DNA from: Leptolyngbya sp. BC1307
GTDB taxonomy: Bacteria > Cyanobacteriota > Cyanobacteriia > Phormidesmidales > Phormidesmidaceae
Direction of reading: 5' to 3'
DNA: 38,419 nt
NCBI RefSeq assembly: GCF_002286735.1
Contig: NZ_NRTA01000038.1
Location: 1-38,419, forward strand
The notes below the pieces were generated by a model. That model saw nothing but the letters and a program-made list of their open reading frames with translations. It was not told the DNA's origin and did no database searches. Below, one piece after another: positions 8,922 through 17,597 of the stretch (positions within the stretch are counted from its first letter, which is position 1; each line of letters opens with the position of its first letter). The position numbers were made by a program, and so were the translations under genes.

Positions 8922-9239
8922 ATGTCATCTCAATCAAACCAAGAGCCAGCGGCAGAGAAAACCACCTTATTCGACCGTATGTTTCGAGATGGCGAGGGCA
9001 ACATCGTGATTGCTCAAGCGCCTAATCTACCTGTTCTGGTAGGTATTGCGGCAACCTTCTTTCAGTACATACTTCCGAGCGGACAGCTACAGAGGGCCAC
9101 GGAATTAATCGCATTCGGCGCTTTGTTCACCTGGGCATGGCAAGAACTCTTCGAGGGCGTGAACTACTTTCGTCGAGCGCTGGGCTTGATTGGATTAGCG
9201 GGCCTAATCGCGTTAGGTCTGAAGTCTCTAAGCATGTGA
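8922..9239 (+). CDS. conserved cyanobacterial small membrane protein
   Basis: This encodes 105 residues. The hydrophilic N-terminus (about 40 residues) contains FDRMFRDGEGNIVIAQAPN. Hydrophobic segments follow at LPVLVGIAATFFQYIL, LIAFGALFTWAWQEL and ALGLIGLAGLIALGL, joined by the motif FEGVNYFRRALG. This suggests two or three membrane spans. I recall the pattern 'GNIVIAQ-x-PNLP...FTWAWQELFEGVNYFRR' from cyanobacterial genomes, without a known function. Only about 120 nt separate its start from the divergent hydrolase start, so the two genes share a promoter region. Confidence 0.75.
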   Translation: MSSQSNQEPAAEKTTLFDRMFRDGEGNIVIAQAPNLPVLVGIAATFFQYILPSGQLQRATELIAFGALFTWAWQELFEGVNYFRRALGLIGLAGLIALGLKSLSM

Positions 9240-9345
9240 GTGTCTGGAGTCTCTAGCGGCTCAATCGGCTGATAAACTACGGACTTTTCATACAGCCTCT
9301 AAGCTGTTGCTACTCAATATCCAATATTGCAAAGCCAAACCTGTC

Positions 9346-9390
9346 ACTATCCCGAAGTCTACTATCCCGAAGTCTACTATCCCGAAGTCT
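9346..9390. repeat. 15-bp tandem repeat, three perfect copies
   Basis: ACTATCCCGAAGTCT occurs at 9346-9360, 9361-9375 and 9376-9390 without a mismatch, followed by a partial ACTATC. It directly abuts the IS remnant that begins at 9397. Confidence 0.9.
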
Positions 9391-9396
9391 ACTATC

Positions 9397-9615
9397 TTGT
9401 TGGATAACGGATATCACCTCGATAAGCTGACCGAGGCGCTTGAGGCAGTCTATCCAGGAATCATGCGAAAAATCAGATTTGAGCTTTCCCCGAAGCCATC
9501 GAAAGCAGAGAAAGCAGCCCAAGGAAAACCAGGTTTTGTATCTGTTGTCGTAAGAGGGGTCGTTAAGCGTTCTAATGCCTGGATAGAACGCTGTAAGGGC
9601 TTAACGAAAAAATTT
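9397..9615 (+). pseudogene. transposase remnant (IS4/IS5-type DDE)
   Basis: About 73 codons resemble the C-terminal third of cyanobacterial IS5-family transposases: LLDNGYHLDKL, then IRFELSPKPSKAEK, KPGFV and VVKRSNAWIERCKGL. The catalytic Glu region is represented by the RSNAWIERCK motif (usually VERSNAWMERCK). The N-terminal two thirds, with the first catalytic Asp residues, are absent, and homology stops near 9615 (probable frameshift), so no active enzyme can be made. A longer frame stays open from about 9307 to 9843, but its flanks are tandem repeats and low-complexity sequence. The fragment lies in a 626-nt gene-poor gap and records a past insertion just upstream of the signalling operon. 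Confidence 0.75.
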
Positions 9616-9749
9616 ATGAAGCATACAACAGTAGCAGTGTTGTCCATCTTTAGTTATTTATACGCAAAAATCTCAGATTTAGTGGGGGTAAGGGGGGGTT
9701 GCCTCCTTCTCGGGAACTTCGTTCCTCAAGTCCATCCCTCACCAGTAGC

Positions 9750-9785
9750 GTTTTGCGTAAGTCCTGAGTTTTGCGTAAGTCCTGA
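9750..9785. repeat. perfect 18-bp tandem duplication before a -10 box
   Basis: GTTTTGCGTAAGTCCTGA occurs at 9750-9767 and again at 9768-9785 with no mismatch. The second copy ends directly at the TATAAT that begins at 9786 and provides the TG of an extended -10. The duplication therefore lies within the promoter of the signalling operon that starts at 9866. Confidence 0.9.
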
Positions 9786-9791
9786 TATAAT
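9783..9791 (+). promoter_or_regulatory. extended -10 promoter of the MetOD1-kinase operon
   Basis: TGATATAAT is an extended -10 (TG-N-TATAAT) with a consensus hexamer. The -35 is poor (CTGAGT at 9764-9769, spacer 16), which an extended -10 can tolerate. Initiation around 9798 would leave a leader of about 68 nt before the ATG at 9866. Confidence 0.55.
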
Positions 9792-9865
9792 GTGCCTTTC
9801 ACCAAATGGCATCCTAGTTTTGAGTAAATTTAATTTCTGCTGAACCTCCTTTACGAGATATTGCT

Positions 9866-10414
9866 ATGAATAGTTCTCTCAAGTCTGAAATACCCGTGAA
9901 GAATCTTACAATTCCTTTAGAGCGGGATGTGTTTTTACGTACCTTAATTCGAGAGTTGACAGGTACATTACAGGATGTCGTGGGCTTAGAGGAAGCCTCA
10001 GGGTTTATTAGTGTAGTGGGTCAAAACATAGGGAAGCAAATAAACCACGACTATAAAGCAGCTCTAGAGGTATCCCACCTAACGCGAGAGCAGGTAGCCG
10101 ATGTTTTAGTAGATTTGAAGAAGCGAATCCAGGGTGACTTTTATATTATCGAACAAACGGATGAAAAGATTGTCTTAGGGAACACTGCTTGCCCGTTTGC
10201 CGAAAAAGTCATTGGTCGCCCCGCCATGTGTATGATGACCTCCAATGTTTTTGGTTCCATTGCAGCGGACAATCTTGGTTACGCCAAGGTAGAACTGCAA
10301 GAGACGATTGCAATGGGTGCGTCCGGATGCCGGGTGGTCGTTTATTTGAACCCTACTCCGGAGGCAGAAGCAAGTCAAGGAAGAGAGTACTTCCAGGGAG
10401 AGGCTGACAGTTGA
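9866..10414 (+). CDS. MetOD1 (methanogen output domain 1) protein
   Basis: This encodes 182 residues. An alpha-helical N-terminal half (about 20-90, [21 protein letters not shown]) precedes a conserved C-terminal module: [19 protein letters not shown], then [19 protein letters not shown] and [13 protein letters not shown]. This is what I remember of the MetOD1 output domain, found beside or fused to sensor kinases in archaea and bacteria. C109, C122 and C155 could bind metal or sense redox state, which is inference. The stop codon overlaps the start of the downstream hybrid kinase by four bases (TTGA), so the two are translated together and probably act in one signalling route. A strong extended -10 lies upstream. 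Confidence 0.75.
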   Translation: MNSSLKSEIPVKNLTIPLERDVFLRTLIRELTGTLQDVVGLEEASGFISVVGQNIGKQINHDYKAALEVSHLTREQVADVLVDLKKRIQGDFYIIEQTDEKIVLGNTACPFAEKVIGRPAMCMMTSNVFGSIAADNLGYAKVELQETIAMGASGCRVVVYLNPTPEAEASQGREYFQGEADS

Positions 10415-12072
10415 CTCCCGAGCAGTTTCTCGAATTTGCCAGACTTTTGCCAGAACCCATGCTCCTGATTGCGGGAAACGGTCAGATCCTGGCTACCAAC
10501 CCGTCATTCTCCAAGATGCTAGGGCTACACCGTCAGATACCGCAGGGGAAAATGCTCTTTGAGCTGGCAACCAATTCTCCTGATCAGGTTAAACAGTATC
10601 TACGCAATTGCTCCAGCAGCCGAGAAATGGTGCTTGGAGCATTAACCTTGAGTACCAGAACTTTGAGTGCCAGCAATGGAGAAACTTGCTTGTGTCGCTG
10701 TGAAGGGGCAGCTATCCGACCGTGGTCACCCGAATCGCCTGCACTCATTTTGCTGCGATTGAAAAACAGGGAATCCGCCAGTAGCCGATTCACCCTGCTC
10801 AATAAGAAGATTGATGAATTGGCTAAAGAGATCCGGCAGCGTCAACGAGCAGAAGAAGAGCGGGCTCAACTTCTGGTGCAGGAACAGAAAGCACGAGCGG
10901 AAGCTGAGAATCTTAATCGATTGAAAGATGAATTTCTTGCAACCGTTTCTCACGAGCTGCGAACCCCCCTGAATGCCATTCTCGGTTGGTCTCAGATCCT
11001 GCATAGCAAGAGGCTAGATGAAGTAACGATGAATCGGGCGCTAGAAACAATCGAGCGCAATGCTAGGTCTCAGGCCCAATTGATTGATGATCTTCTGGAT
11101 ATTTCGCGAATTATTACAGGTAAGATTCGTCTTAGCGTTCGAGCCGTTGAGCTGCTGCCAGTGATTGAAGCCGCAATGGATACGGTGCGGCCTGCCGCTG
11201 ATGCAAAAAATATCCGACTGCAATCGGTGCTCGATTCAGCAGTAGGTCCTATTTTAGGAGATTCCGAGCGTTTACAGCAGATTGTCTGGAATTTGCTCAG
11301 CAATGCAATCAAATTCACACCGAAACAGGGGCGGCTTCAGGTTTGCCTGCAACGAATTAACTCTCATGTAGAAATTGTTGTGGCGGATACAGGTCAAGGC
11401 ATCAGTGCGGAATTTCTCCCCCATGTCTTTGGTCGCTTTCGTCAAGCAGATAGTTCCATTACCCGCTCCTTTGGGGGGTTGGGGCTGGGGCTGGCGATCG
11501 TCCGCCAATTGGTAGAATTGCATGGTGGAACGGTACATGCTGAAAGCTCAGGAGAAGGTCAAGGATCAACCTTTACAGTAAAACTACCCCTGATGGCGCT
11601 TGGACCGAAAGCGATTGAACCAGAACGAGTGCATCCAGCAGTGGGAGGCAGCGTCCCGTTTGACGGCTCCCCTCGGCTAGATGGATTGAGGATACTGGTC
11701 GTAGATGACGATGCGGATAGTCGGGATTTACTTACCTACACGCTAGAGGTTTGTGGGGCAGAAGTGATGGCGGCAGCTTCAGCAGACGAAGCAATCTCAG
11801 TACTGACTGAATCTTCGACCCCGATGGATATATTAATTAGTGATATTGGGATGCCAGATGAAGACGGTTATGCGCTGTTGCGTCGAGTCAGAGCACTGAA
11901 ACCAGAGAAACAAGCAGGAATTCCCGCTATAGCCCTAACCGCCTATGCCAGAACTCAGGATCGCAGGGCTGCTCTTTTGGCAGGCTTCCAGTCCCATGTT
12001 GCCAAACCAGTTGAACCTGCTGAATTAATTGCAGTGATTGCGAATTTGGCTGGACGAATCAAAGACATCTAA
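10411..12072 (+). CDS. PAS-containing hybrid histidine kinase
   Basis: This encodes 553 residues from a TTG that overlaps the preceding stop. Order: PAS-like sensor (about 5-115, [21 protein letters not shown]), coiled coil (about 125-170, rich in Glu, Arg and Gln), HisKA with phosphoacceptor H181 in [15 protein letters not shown], HATPase with N box NLLSNAIKF (N298), G1 DTGQG and G2 GGLGLGL, then a C-terminal receiver domain with acidic pocket DDD near 432, phosphoacceptor D478 in [10 protein letters not shown] and K532 in AKP. No membrane segment or signal peptide is visible, so it is a cytoplasmic sensor. Receiver-terminated hybrids need a downstream phosphotransfer partner or act on the receiver itself; none is encoded nearby. 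Its coupling to the MetOD1 protein suggests that protein supplies input or reads output. Confidence 0.92.
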   Translation: MTPEQFLEFARLLPEPMLLIAGNGQILATNPSFSKMLGLHRQIPQGKMLFELATNSPDQVKQYLRNCSSSREMVLGALTLSTRTLSASNGETCLCRCEGAAIRPWSPESPALILLRLKNRESASSRFTLLNKKIDELAKEIRQRQRAEEERAQLLVQEQKARAEAENLNRLKDEFLATVSHELRTPLNAILGWSQILHSKRLDEVTMNRALETIERNARSQAQLIDDLLDISRIITGKIRLSVRAVELLPVIEAAMDTVRPAADAKNIRLQSVLDSAVGPILGDSERLQQIVWNLLSNAIKFTPKQGRLQVCLQRINSHVEIVVADTGQGISAEFLPHVFGRFRQADSSITRSFGGLGLGLAIVRQLVELHGGTVHAESSGEGQGSTFTVKLPLMALGPKAIEPERVHPAVGGSVPFDGSPRLDGLRILVVDDDADSRDLLTYTLEVCGAEVMAAASADEAISVLTESSTPMDILISDIGMPDEDGYALLRRVRALKPEKQAGIPAIALTAYARTQDRRAALLAGFQSHVAKPVEPAELIAVIANLAGRIKDI

Positions 12073-12329
12073 TACCAATTTGCGATTTTGGATTTGGCTG
12101 GAGGAATGTCTATGGTTACGGCATTTCCAGAGTGTGGTTTCTAGCTAAACTGTGGAAAACCAAGCAGAGCTGCACCTCCCATGAACAAAAGCGACCGATG
12201 AGAAAGATCATACTTAGACGAAGTCATAGTGACTACGCATTTTAGGGTGGCCGCGCTACGCTGGTAGAAAGCCCTGTCTCTCAAGCGCATCAAAACTACC
12301 CGATATTATCAGAACGAATATCGAAAACC

Positions 12330-13226
12330 ATGGCCCATCTTAAAGACCGCCGTTCTCAAAACGTCAAAGGCGATTTTTACGTCGATAGCAGCTGTATTGA
12401 CTGTGATACCTGCCGTTGGCTCGCCCCTAAAGTCTACAGCCGTGAAGGCAGCCAGTCAGCAGTACACCATCAGCCCACCACAGAAGCAGAGCGCGTAGCA
12501 GCGCTAGAAGCATTGCTGGCCTGTCCGACTGCCTCCATTGGCACGCAAGAAAAACCCGCAGACATTCGCCAGGTTCAGCAACGCTTTCCGCTCAAGATTG
12601 ACGGCAACGTGTTTTACTGCGGCTACCACTCTAAAAAGTCCTACGGTGCAGCCAGCTATTTTATCCAGCGGCCCGACAGCGCAGGCGGCAATGTACTGAT
12701 CGATTCGCCTCGATTTACGCCGCCTTTAGTAAAACAGCTCGAAGCCATGGGCGGTGTGCGCTACCTGTATCTTACACACCGCGATGATGTCGCCGACCAC
12801 GAAAAGTTTCATCAACACTTCGGCTGTGACCGTGTTCTTCACCAGCAAGACATCACCACCGGTACTCAAGCAGTCGAAATTCAGCCGACGGGCGCTGAGC
12901 CGGTAGCCTTAGACGATGACCTGTTGATTATTCCGCAGCCGGGCCATTCGCGCGGCCATACCGTGTTGCTCTATCAGGGCAAGTATCTGTTTACGGGTGA
13001 CCACTTAGCCTGGTCAGCGCGGTTAGATCAGCTCTATGCTTTTCGTAACTTCTGCTGGGACTCCTGGCCACGCCAAATGGACTCCATGAAAAAATTGGCC
13101 AACCCTACGCAGAACTACGCTTTCGAATGGGTACTGCCGGGTCATGGCCGTCGGTTTCACGATCGTGCCGAAGCGATGAGCGCCCACATGCAGCAGTGCA
13201 TTCAGTGGATGGAATCGGTGGCATAG
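12330..13226 (+). CDS. [4Fe-4S] ferredoxin - metallo-beta-lactamase fusion protein
   Basis: This encodes 298 residues. The N-terminus is a ferredoxin-like module: C22, C25 and C28 in SSCIDCDTCRW, with C65 in ACPTASI supplying the fourth ligand and a CP tail typical of [4Fe-4S] proteins. From about residue 95 an MBL-fold hydrolase follows: THRDDVADH (H150, D156, H157), PGHSRGH (H206/H210), GDHL (D224) and PGHG (H272). The first motif is THRDDVADH rather than canonical HxHxDH: the first His aligns, the second position is Asp. The fusion resembles cyanobacterial proteins annotated only as MBL-fold hydrolases; a redox-linked hydrolase role is inference. The start ATG is embedded in CCATGG with no strong Shine-Dalgarno. 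It stands alone, facing the convergent PEP-CTERM gene. Confidence 0.85.
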   Translation: MAHLKDRRSQNVKGDFYVDSSCIDCDTCRWLAPKVYSREGSQSAVHHQPTTEAERVAALEALLACPTASIGTQEKPADIRQVQQRFPLKIDGNVFYCGYHSKKSYGAASYFIQRPDSAGGNVLIDSPRFTPPLVKQLEAMGGVRYLYLTHRDDVADHEKFHQHFGCDRVLHQQDITTGTQAVEIQPTGAEPVALDDDLLIIPQPGHSRGHTVLLYQGKYLFTGDHLAWSARLDQLYAFRNFCWDSWPRQMDSMKKLANPTQNYAFEWVLPGHGRRFHDRAEAMSAHMQQCIQWMESVA

Positions 13227-13233
13227 TAACCGC

Positions 13234-13260
13234 AAAACAGCCCAGTCATCGACTGGGCTG
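13234..13260 (-). terminator. terminator of the PEP-CTERM gene
   Basis: CAGCCCAGTC (13238-13247) and GACTGGGCTG (13251-13260) form a perfect 10-bp stem with a three-base loop. On the minus strand the stem is followed by TTTT, so it ends transcription from the PEP-CTERM gene; its position between convergent genes means it may also act on the plus strand, where no T run follows. Confidence 0.7.
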
Positions 13261-13304
13261 AATCCCCTACATGCTCGGATTATGAGTTTCTTAAAGTTAA
13301 GAGC

Positions 13305-13336
13305 TTAGTCTGCTAAAGCCGTTAGTCTGCTAAAGC
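13305..13336. repeat. 15-bp direct repeat duplicating the stop-codon region
   Basis: TTAGTCTGCTAAAGC occurs at 13305-13319 and 13322-13336. The second copy encodes the last residues and stop codon of the PEP-CTERM gene; the first lies just beyond the stop. Confidence 0.85.
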
Positions 13337-14128
13337 TGATTGGGTCTGCTGGCGGCGACGAGTTGCCAACGCTCCGATGGCGACCGCTCCCAAGCCAAGT
13401 AGAGCAGATGGTTCAGGCACATCGGCAGCGCTGCCGACAAGCTTAAAGTCGGGGCCATTGTAAGCTACGCCTTTGCTGTAAACTCGCAGCGCGTTGATGT
13501 AGCCGCCGGTCAGGCCAAGGTCAGCCAGGCTAACGCCGATAGAGCCCACTTCCTGATCGCCGTCGATTTCTTGAGTGTCGATGCTGAAACCAGCGTAGTT
13601 CCAGTTTTTAGAATTCAAGTTAAGGAGGTTGCCAATGAGATTGCCATTAGTATCTAGCGCCTGGACATCAAGGCGGCTGTTCATGCCTCTTTCCCAGATG
13701 AAGATATTGTCAACAGCCTTGTCGAACATGAGATCTAGAACAAAGCTACCGTGGTCTTCAGTGTCAATGATGTTGTTGAGGTTCAGATTGTTTAGGACTG
13801 ATGTGATCGCTTCAACATCAATGTTTTCTCGCTTGATGCCAGTCGTGGCTTTATCACCAATGTCGGAGCTCGCTCCGCCGGTATTCCCGCCTGTATAAAC
13901 GTCATTGGAAATGATTTTAGCGGCGTTGATTAGGCCGAAGCTGTTGATGACTTTGCCACTGCCCAGCGTTACCGAGTTGAGAAAAATATCGCCCTTAGAC
14001 GCATCTTTGCCGCTGAGTGCTGCTGTGTAGTTGGTCTGAAAAGAAAAGGCGTGAGCGGGTGCAGAAGAGAGTGCGATCGCACTGCTAAGGACGAGACCGA
14101 TACTAGCTGCAAGTTGGCGAAGTTTCAT
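13322..14128 (-). CDS. PEP-CTERM exosortase-substrate surface protein
   Basis: This encodes 268 residues. A Sec signal peptide (1-27, MKLRQ then a hydrophobic core ending APAHA) and a C-terminal sorting signal are clear: VPEP at 237-240, hydrophobic segment LLGLGAVAIGALA, then RRR. This is the PEP-CTERM signature, by which exosortase/cyanoexosortase processes proteins during export to the cell surface. The mature part is Asn- and Gly-rich with beta-type repeats (DLMFDKAVDNIFIWERGMNS) and lacks recognised catalytic residues; it is likely structural or matrix-associated. Start is the ATG at 14128. It reads in the same direction as polA but 306 nt away, so probably has its own promoter. Confidence 0.88.
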   Translation of the reverse strand: MKLRQLAASIGLVLSSAIALSSAPAHAFSFQTNYTAALSGKDASKGDIFLNSVTLGSGKVINSFGLINAAKIISNDVYTGGNTGGASSDIGDKATTGIKRENIDVEAITSVLNNLNLNNIIDTEDHGSFVLDLMFDKAVDNIFIWERGMNSRLDVQALDTNGNLIGNLLNLNSKNWNYAGFSIDTQEIDGDQEVGSIGVSLADLGLTGGYINALRVYSKGVAYNGPDFKLVGSAADVPEPSALLGLGAVAIGALATRRRQQTQSALAD

Positions 14129-14434
14129 AGCGTTTGGGATAATTGGGTAGAGTGACGATAAAAAGCTTCTCTAACAGAGACGAGCCTGCACGTTTCCGCT
14201 GATGTGAATTCATGGGTGAGGTGCGCTCGATATCATCAGGATGCACTTCACTCCTCAGGAAAGTCATCCCCCACCGGCTAAGCTTAAAGAATACTTTAAA
14301 GAGTCTCTAATTACGGAGACACTACTGACAAACAGCGCCCTGCCGACTTATAGAGAGTACGGCTATATGTCTTTAAACAAACGCCTATCTCAGTATATTT
14401 GCTTAATTGACGCTGTAGAGGTCAGCTGTTTGGC
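14129..14434. other. polA to PEP-CTERM intergenic region
   Basis: This 306-nt gap should contain the polA 3' end signal and the PEP-CTERM promoter on the minus strand. The only structure seen is a weak minus-strand hairpin near 14306-14328 (GTCTC pairing with GAGAC, then a T-rich run), a possible polA terminator. A plus-strand frame crossing into polA looks non-coding. Confidence 0.4.
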
Positions 14435-17356
14435 TTACTTAGCTTCCATCCAGTTCTTACCCATATGGGCTTCTACTTTGAGCGGTACTGCCAACTTCAC
14501 AGCCGACTCCATAGTGCTCTCAATTTTGGGCTTAAGTTCATCCCATTCGGCGGGCGGTACTTCAAAAATGAGTTCGTCGTGAACCTGCAGCAGCATGTTA
14601 GCTTCATGATCCTTGAGCAGATCGTACAGACGGATCATGGCTATTTTGATAATGTCGGCACTAGAGCCCTGAATGGGGGCATTAGCGGCTGCTCTTAGTG
14701 AGCCCGCATCGTAGCCGTTGGTGCGGAGTTTGCTGAGATCGATCTCTTTGGGGTCGGTACCCTTGAGCACCTGCAGACTGCGAGTAGAGAAGTTGAAGTA
14801 GCGGCGGCGACCGGAGATGGTTTTGACATAGCCGTGGGCGATCGCCTCTCGTTGCATCTGCTGCAGGTAGCCAAACACCTTCGGATAGCGCTCGTTAAAG
14901 CGATCAATAAACGTCTTAGCCTCTAGCCGGTGAACGCCGGCCTCACGAGCAAACCGGGCTGCCCCCATACCGTAGATCACCCCAAAGTTGATTACTTTTG
15001 CCAGGCGACGCTCTTCGACCGTGATGTCTGCTTTGGGCTTTTCAAATAGCAGCGTAGCCGTCAGACGGTGAACGTCTTCGTTATTGCGATAAGTTTCTAG
15101 TAAAATCGGCTCGCCGCTAAGATGAGCCAAAATCCGCAGCTCTATTTGAGAATAGTCAGCCGCAACTAAATGCCAGCCCTCCTTTGGTAAAAATGCCTGA
15201 CGAATCTGGCGGCTAAAAGCCGTGCGAGTCGGAATATTTTGTAGGTTAGGATTGGAAGAAGACAGCCTGCCGGTAGACGTGACCGCCTGGTTGAAATCAG
15301 TGTGAACCCGCTGAGTCTCGGGGCGAATGAGCGCCGGTAGCGCATCTACATAGGTAGATTTCAGCTTGGAGAGGGTGCGATATTCCACAATGGTATCGAC
15401 TACCGGGTGGTCGCCCTGCAGCTTTTCGAGCGTGGCCGCGTCGGTAGAGTAGCCGGTCTTATTTTTACGAGATTTGCGCTTATCTAGCCCTAAGGTGTCA
15501 AAAAGCAAAGTACTCAGCTGTTTGGGCGAGCCCAGGTTAAATTCTTCGCCAGCGGACTGGTAGGCTGATTTTTCGATATTAGCCAGATCAGTCTCTAGCC
15601 GTTTAGAAAATTCACCTAAATAAGCTTTATCAATCCGGATGCCGGTCGCTTCCATCTCCGCTAATGCAGGCTCGACGGGTAGCTCAATCTCGCTGTACAA
15701 CTTCTCTAATTCGGGAGTTTTAGAGAGTTCAGCCCTGAGCAAAGGAACCAAGCGATAAGTCGTATGAACATCACTGCCGCAATAGGCCGCGACTAAGTTA
15801 ATTTTTATCTCTCCGATAGTCTTGCCCTTAGGCACCAGATCGGTGTAGCTCACTGTCGTCAGCTCTAGATAGCGCAGCGATAGATCCGATAGGTTATGGC
15901 TGTTTTCGGGGTTGATAACATAGCTCGCCAGCATTGGGTCAAAGACAACGCCAGCTAGCATCACCCCGGCTCGCCTGAAGACTAAGCGGTCATATTTTGC
16001 GTTTTGCAGCGCTTTAGGATAGGCCTCGCTTTCTAATATAGGCCGTAGTGCCTCCACGACCTGATCGGTTGGTATCTGCTCGCCGCTAGTATGGCCAGTT
16101 GGAATATAAGCTAGCTCGGTCGGGCCGTCTCCCCAACAGCAGCCAATACCGACGATATCAGCTTCTAGCGGATCAATAGAGGTGGTTTCAGTGTCCCAGG
16201 CGACCGGCATCTCCGGATTAGTCAAGGTCTCTAGCTGCTTGACTAACGTTTTGAGCTGGGCTGTCGTCGTGATAATCTGCGGCTGAATGTCGACTTCGCT
16301 CAGGCCCATTTGGTCGAGCGCGTCCGTTTCATCAGCAGTAAAAAAGGCTAGATCTTCATCTTCAAAGTCTGGCGGCACCTCGACGGGAGCCGATGGTTGG
16401 CTCGGTTTATAGTCAGATTCGCCGCCAAAAAACGCCTGCAGTTTGCTCAAGCGATTGATAAAGTGCTGTAGCTCTAGCTTCTTGAGGATCGGCACGACCT
16501 CTTCAGCGTCAAAACCTTCTAGCTGGCAGGGGCTCAGGTCAGTCTCTACCGGGACATCCGTAATGATGGTGGCTAGGAATCGCGATTGTTCTGCTGCGGC
16601 TTTACCCGCTTCTAACTTTTTCTTGACTGCCCCTTTAATTTCGTCAATTGAGGCATAGATAGTATCGAGATCGCCGTAGGTGTCTAGCAGCTTGACGGCT
16701 GTCTTTTTACCAATGCCTTTAACCCCTGGAATATTGTCCGAAGTATCGCCGCACAGTGCTTTGTAGTCGATCACCTGATGGGGCCAGATCTCTAACTTTT
16801 CATGGACTTCTGCTACGCCATACTCTTTGGCAGATCCGTCATTGCGGGCGAAGGTACTGCCCAGATACATCACTCTGATTTGCTCTTCTGGGTCGATCAG
16901 CTGAAACAGATCCTGATCACCGCTGAGGATCTTAACCCGCTGACCGGCGGCCTTTGCCCGAGTCGCCAGAGTGCCGATCATATCGTCTGCTTCATAGCCC
17001 GGCTCGCAAAAAATCGGAAACTTAAAAGCTGTGAGCAGCGTCTTAAGATTTTCGACATCTTCTGTAAATTCTTCTGGCGTCTCGGGCCGTCCGGCTTTGT
17101 AGGTGTCCGTTTTTTCGTGGCGAAAAGTTGGCTCAGCCAGGTCAAAGGTGATGGCAACGCAGTCGGGTTTCTCGACTTCTAGAGTATCCATGAGCGCTTT
17201 GAGAAAGCCAAAGCAAACGCTGGTCGGAATGCCCGTAGACGTTCGTAACCCACCGTCGCGGCTGCGGGCAAACGCATAAAAAGAGCGAAAGGCCAAAGAG
17301 TGACCATCTACCAGCAGCAGAACGGATTTATCAGCAGAACTCAAATCAGTACCCAA
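14435..17356 (-). CDS. polA: DNA polymerase I
   Basis: This encodes 973 residues, a full three-domain Pol I for Okazaki-fragment processing and repair synthesis. The N-terminal 5'-3' exonuclease (about 12-300) has the LLVDGHSLAFRSFYA start, YEADDMIGTLA and CGDTSDNIPGVKGIGKKTA helix-hairpin region. The central 3'-5' exonuclease keeps its catalytic residues: D388 and E390 (WDTET), N452-x3-D456 and Y525-x3-D529, so proofreading is predicted. Polymerase motifs: A DYSQIELR (D734), B RLAKVINFGVIYG (F791) and C VHDE (D927, E928). Compared with E. coli, there is extra sequence between motifs B and C at about 855-885. No ATG is available upstream of the first domain; a TTG at 17356 (GAGG about 17 nt upstream) is the best start, with another TTG four codons on. 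Confidence 0.96.
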   Translation of the reverse strand: MGTDLSSADKSVLLLVDGHSLAFRSFYAFARSRDGGLRTSTGIPTSVCFGFLKALMDTLEVEKPDCVAITFDLAEPTFRHEKTDTYKAGRPETPEEFTEDVENLKTLLTAFKFPIFCEPGYEADDMIGTLATRAKAAGQRVKILSGDQDLFQLIDPEEQIRVMYLGSTFARNDGSAKEYGVAEVHEKLEIWPHQVIDYKALCGDTSDNIPGVKGIGKKTAVKLLDTYGDLDTIYASIDEIKGAVKKKLEAGKAAAEQSRFLATIITDVPVETDLSPCQLEGFDAEEVVPILKKLELQHFINRLSKLQAFFGGESDYKPSQPSAPVEVPPDFEDEDLAFFTADETDALDQMGLSEVDIQPQIITTTAQLKTLVKQLETLTNPEMPVAWDTETTSIDPLEADIVGIGCCWGDGPTELAYIPTGHTSGEQIPTDQVVEALRPILESEAYPKALQNAKYDRLVFRRAGVMLAGVVFDPMLASYVINPENSHNLSDLSLRYLELTTVSYTDLVPKGKTIGEIKINLVAAYCGSDVHTTYRLVPLLRAELSKTPELEKLYSEIELPVEPALAEMEATGIRIDKAYLGEFSKRLETDLANIEKSAYQSAGEEFNLGSPKQLSTLLFDTLGLDKRKSRKNKTGYSTDAATLEKLQGDHPVVDTIVEYRTLSKLKSTYVDALPALIRPETQRVHTDFNQAVTSTGRLSSSNPNLQNIPTRTAFSRQIRQAFLPKEGWHLVAADYSQIELRILAHLSGEPILLETYRNNEDVHRLTATLLFEKPKADITVEERRLAKVINFGVIYGMGAARFAREAGVHRLEAKTFIDRFNERYPKVFGYLQQMQREAIAHGYVKTISGRRRYFNFSTRSLQVLKGTDPKEIDLSKLRTNGYDAGSLRAAANAPIQGSSADIIKIAMIRLYDLLKDHEANMLLQVHDELIFEVPPAEWDELKPKIESTMESAVKLAVPLKVEAHMGKNWMEAK

Positions 17357-17409
17357 ATCGACAGCGACAAGCGCCTCATTTATTATCAGCTAGCTACGGG
17401 AAAATGAGG

Positions 17410-17439
17410 AAAAAAAAGCACCTGAAGCGATTCAGGTGC
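17410..17439 (-). terminator. strong rho-independent terminator upstream of polA
   Basis: On the minus strand GCACCTGAA pairs perfectly with TTCAGGTGC over a four-base loop (17418-17439), followed by eight T residues (17417-17410). It ends a minus-strand transcript entering from the right, yet no protein gene on that strand lies between it and 18876. Confidence 0.85.
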
Positions 17440-17597
17440 CTGGCTCGATTTCTAGTTAATAGTATTGATCTCTCAATAATGGAGAAAACGTAGCTGCGTG
17501 CTCCCACACAGCAGCAGATACAAGAAAACTGACACACCAAAACAGACGGCATTTGCCATCTCATTTCTTGGCGCGAGAAACTCTTGTCGAATCCCCG
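17410..17597 (-). ncRNA. candidate small RNA ending at the orphan terminator
   Basis: This is inferred, not recognised. The strong terminator has no visible gene behind it. About 190 nt upstream on the minus strand is a possible promoter: TACACT (plus-strand 17604-17609) with TTACCG 18 nt further up (17628-17633). A transcript would start near 17597 and be about 188 nt. It contains no known RNA motif that I can identify; the length is in the range of 6S RNA, but I could not establish the 6S fold. The rest of the 17357-17894 gap shows only a HIP1 site near 17676 and no ORF with coding character. Confidence 0.25.

Noticed and set aside
9307-9843. 178-residue protein spanning the IS remnant
   Set aside because: Starts in a tandem repeat and ends in unrelated sequence; only the central 73 codons resemble a transposase.
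14241-14582. Plus-strand frame crossing the polA 3' end
   Set aside because: Overlaps conserved polA codons and shows no family likeness.
17410-17597. 6S RNA call for the candidate small RNA
   Set aside because: Length fits, but I could not establish a long stem with the open central bubble, so no family is assigned.
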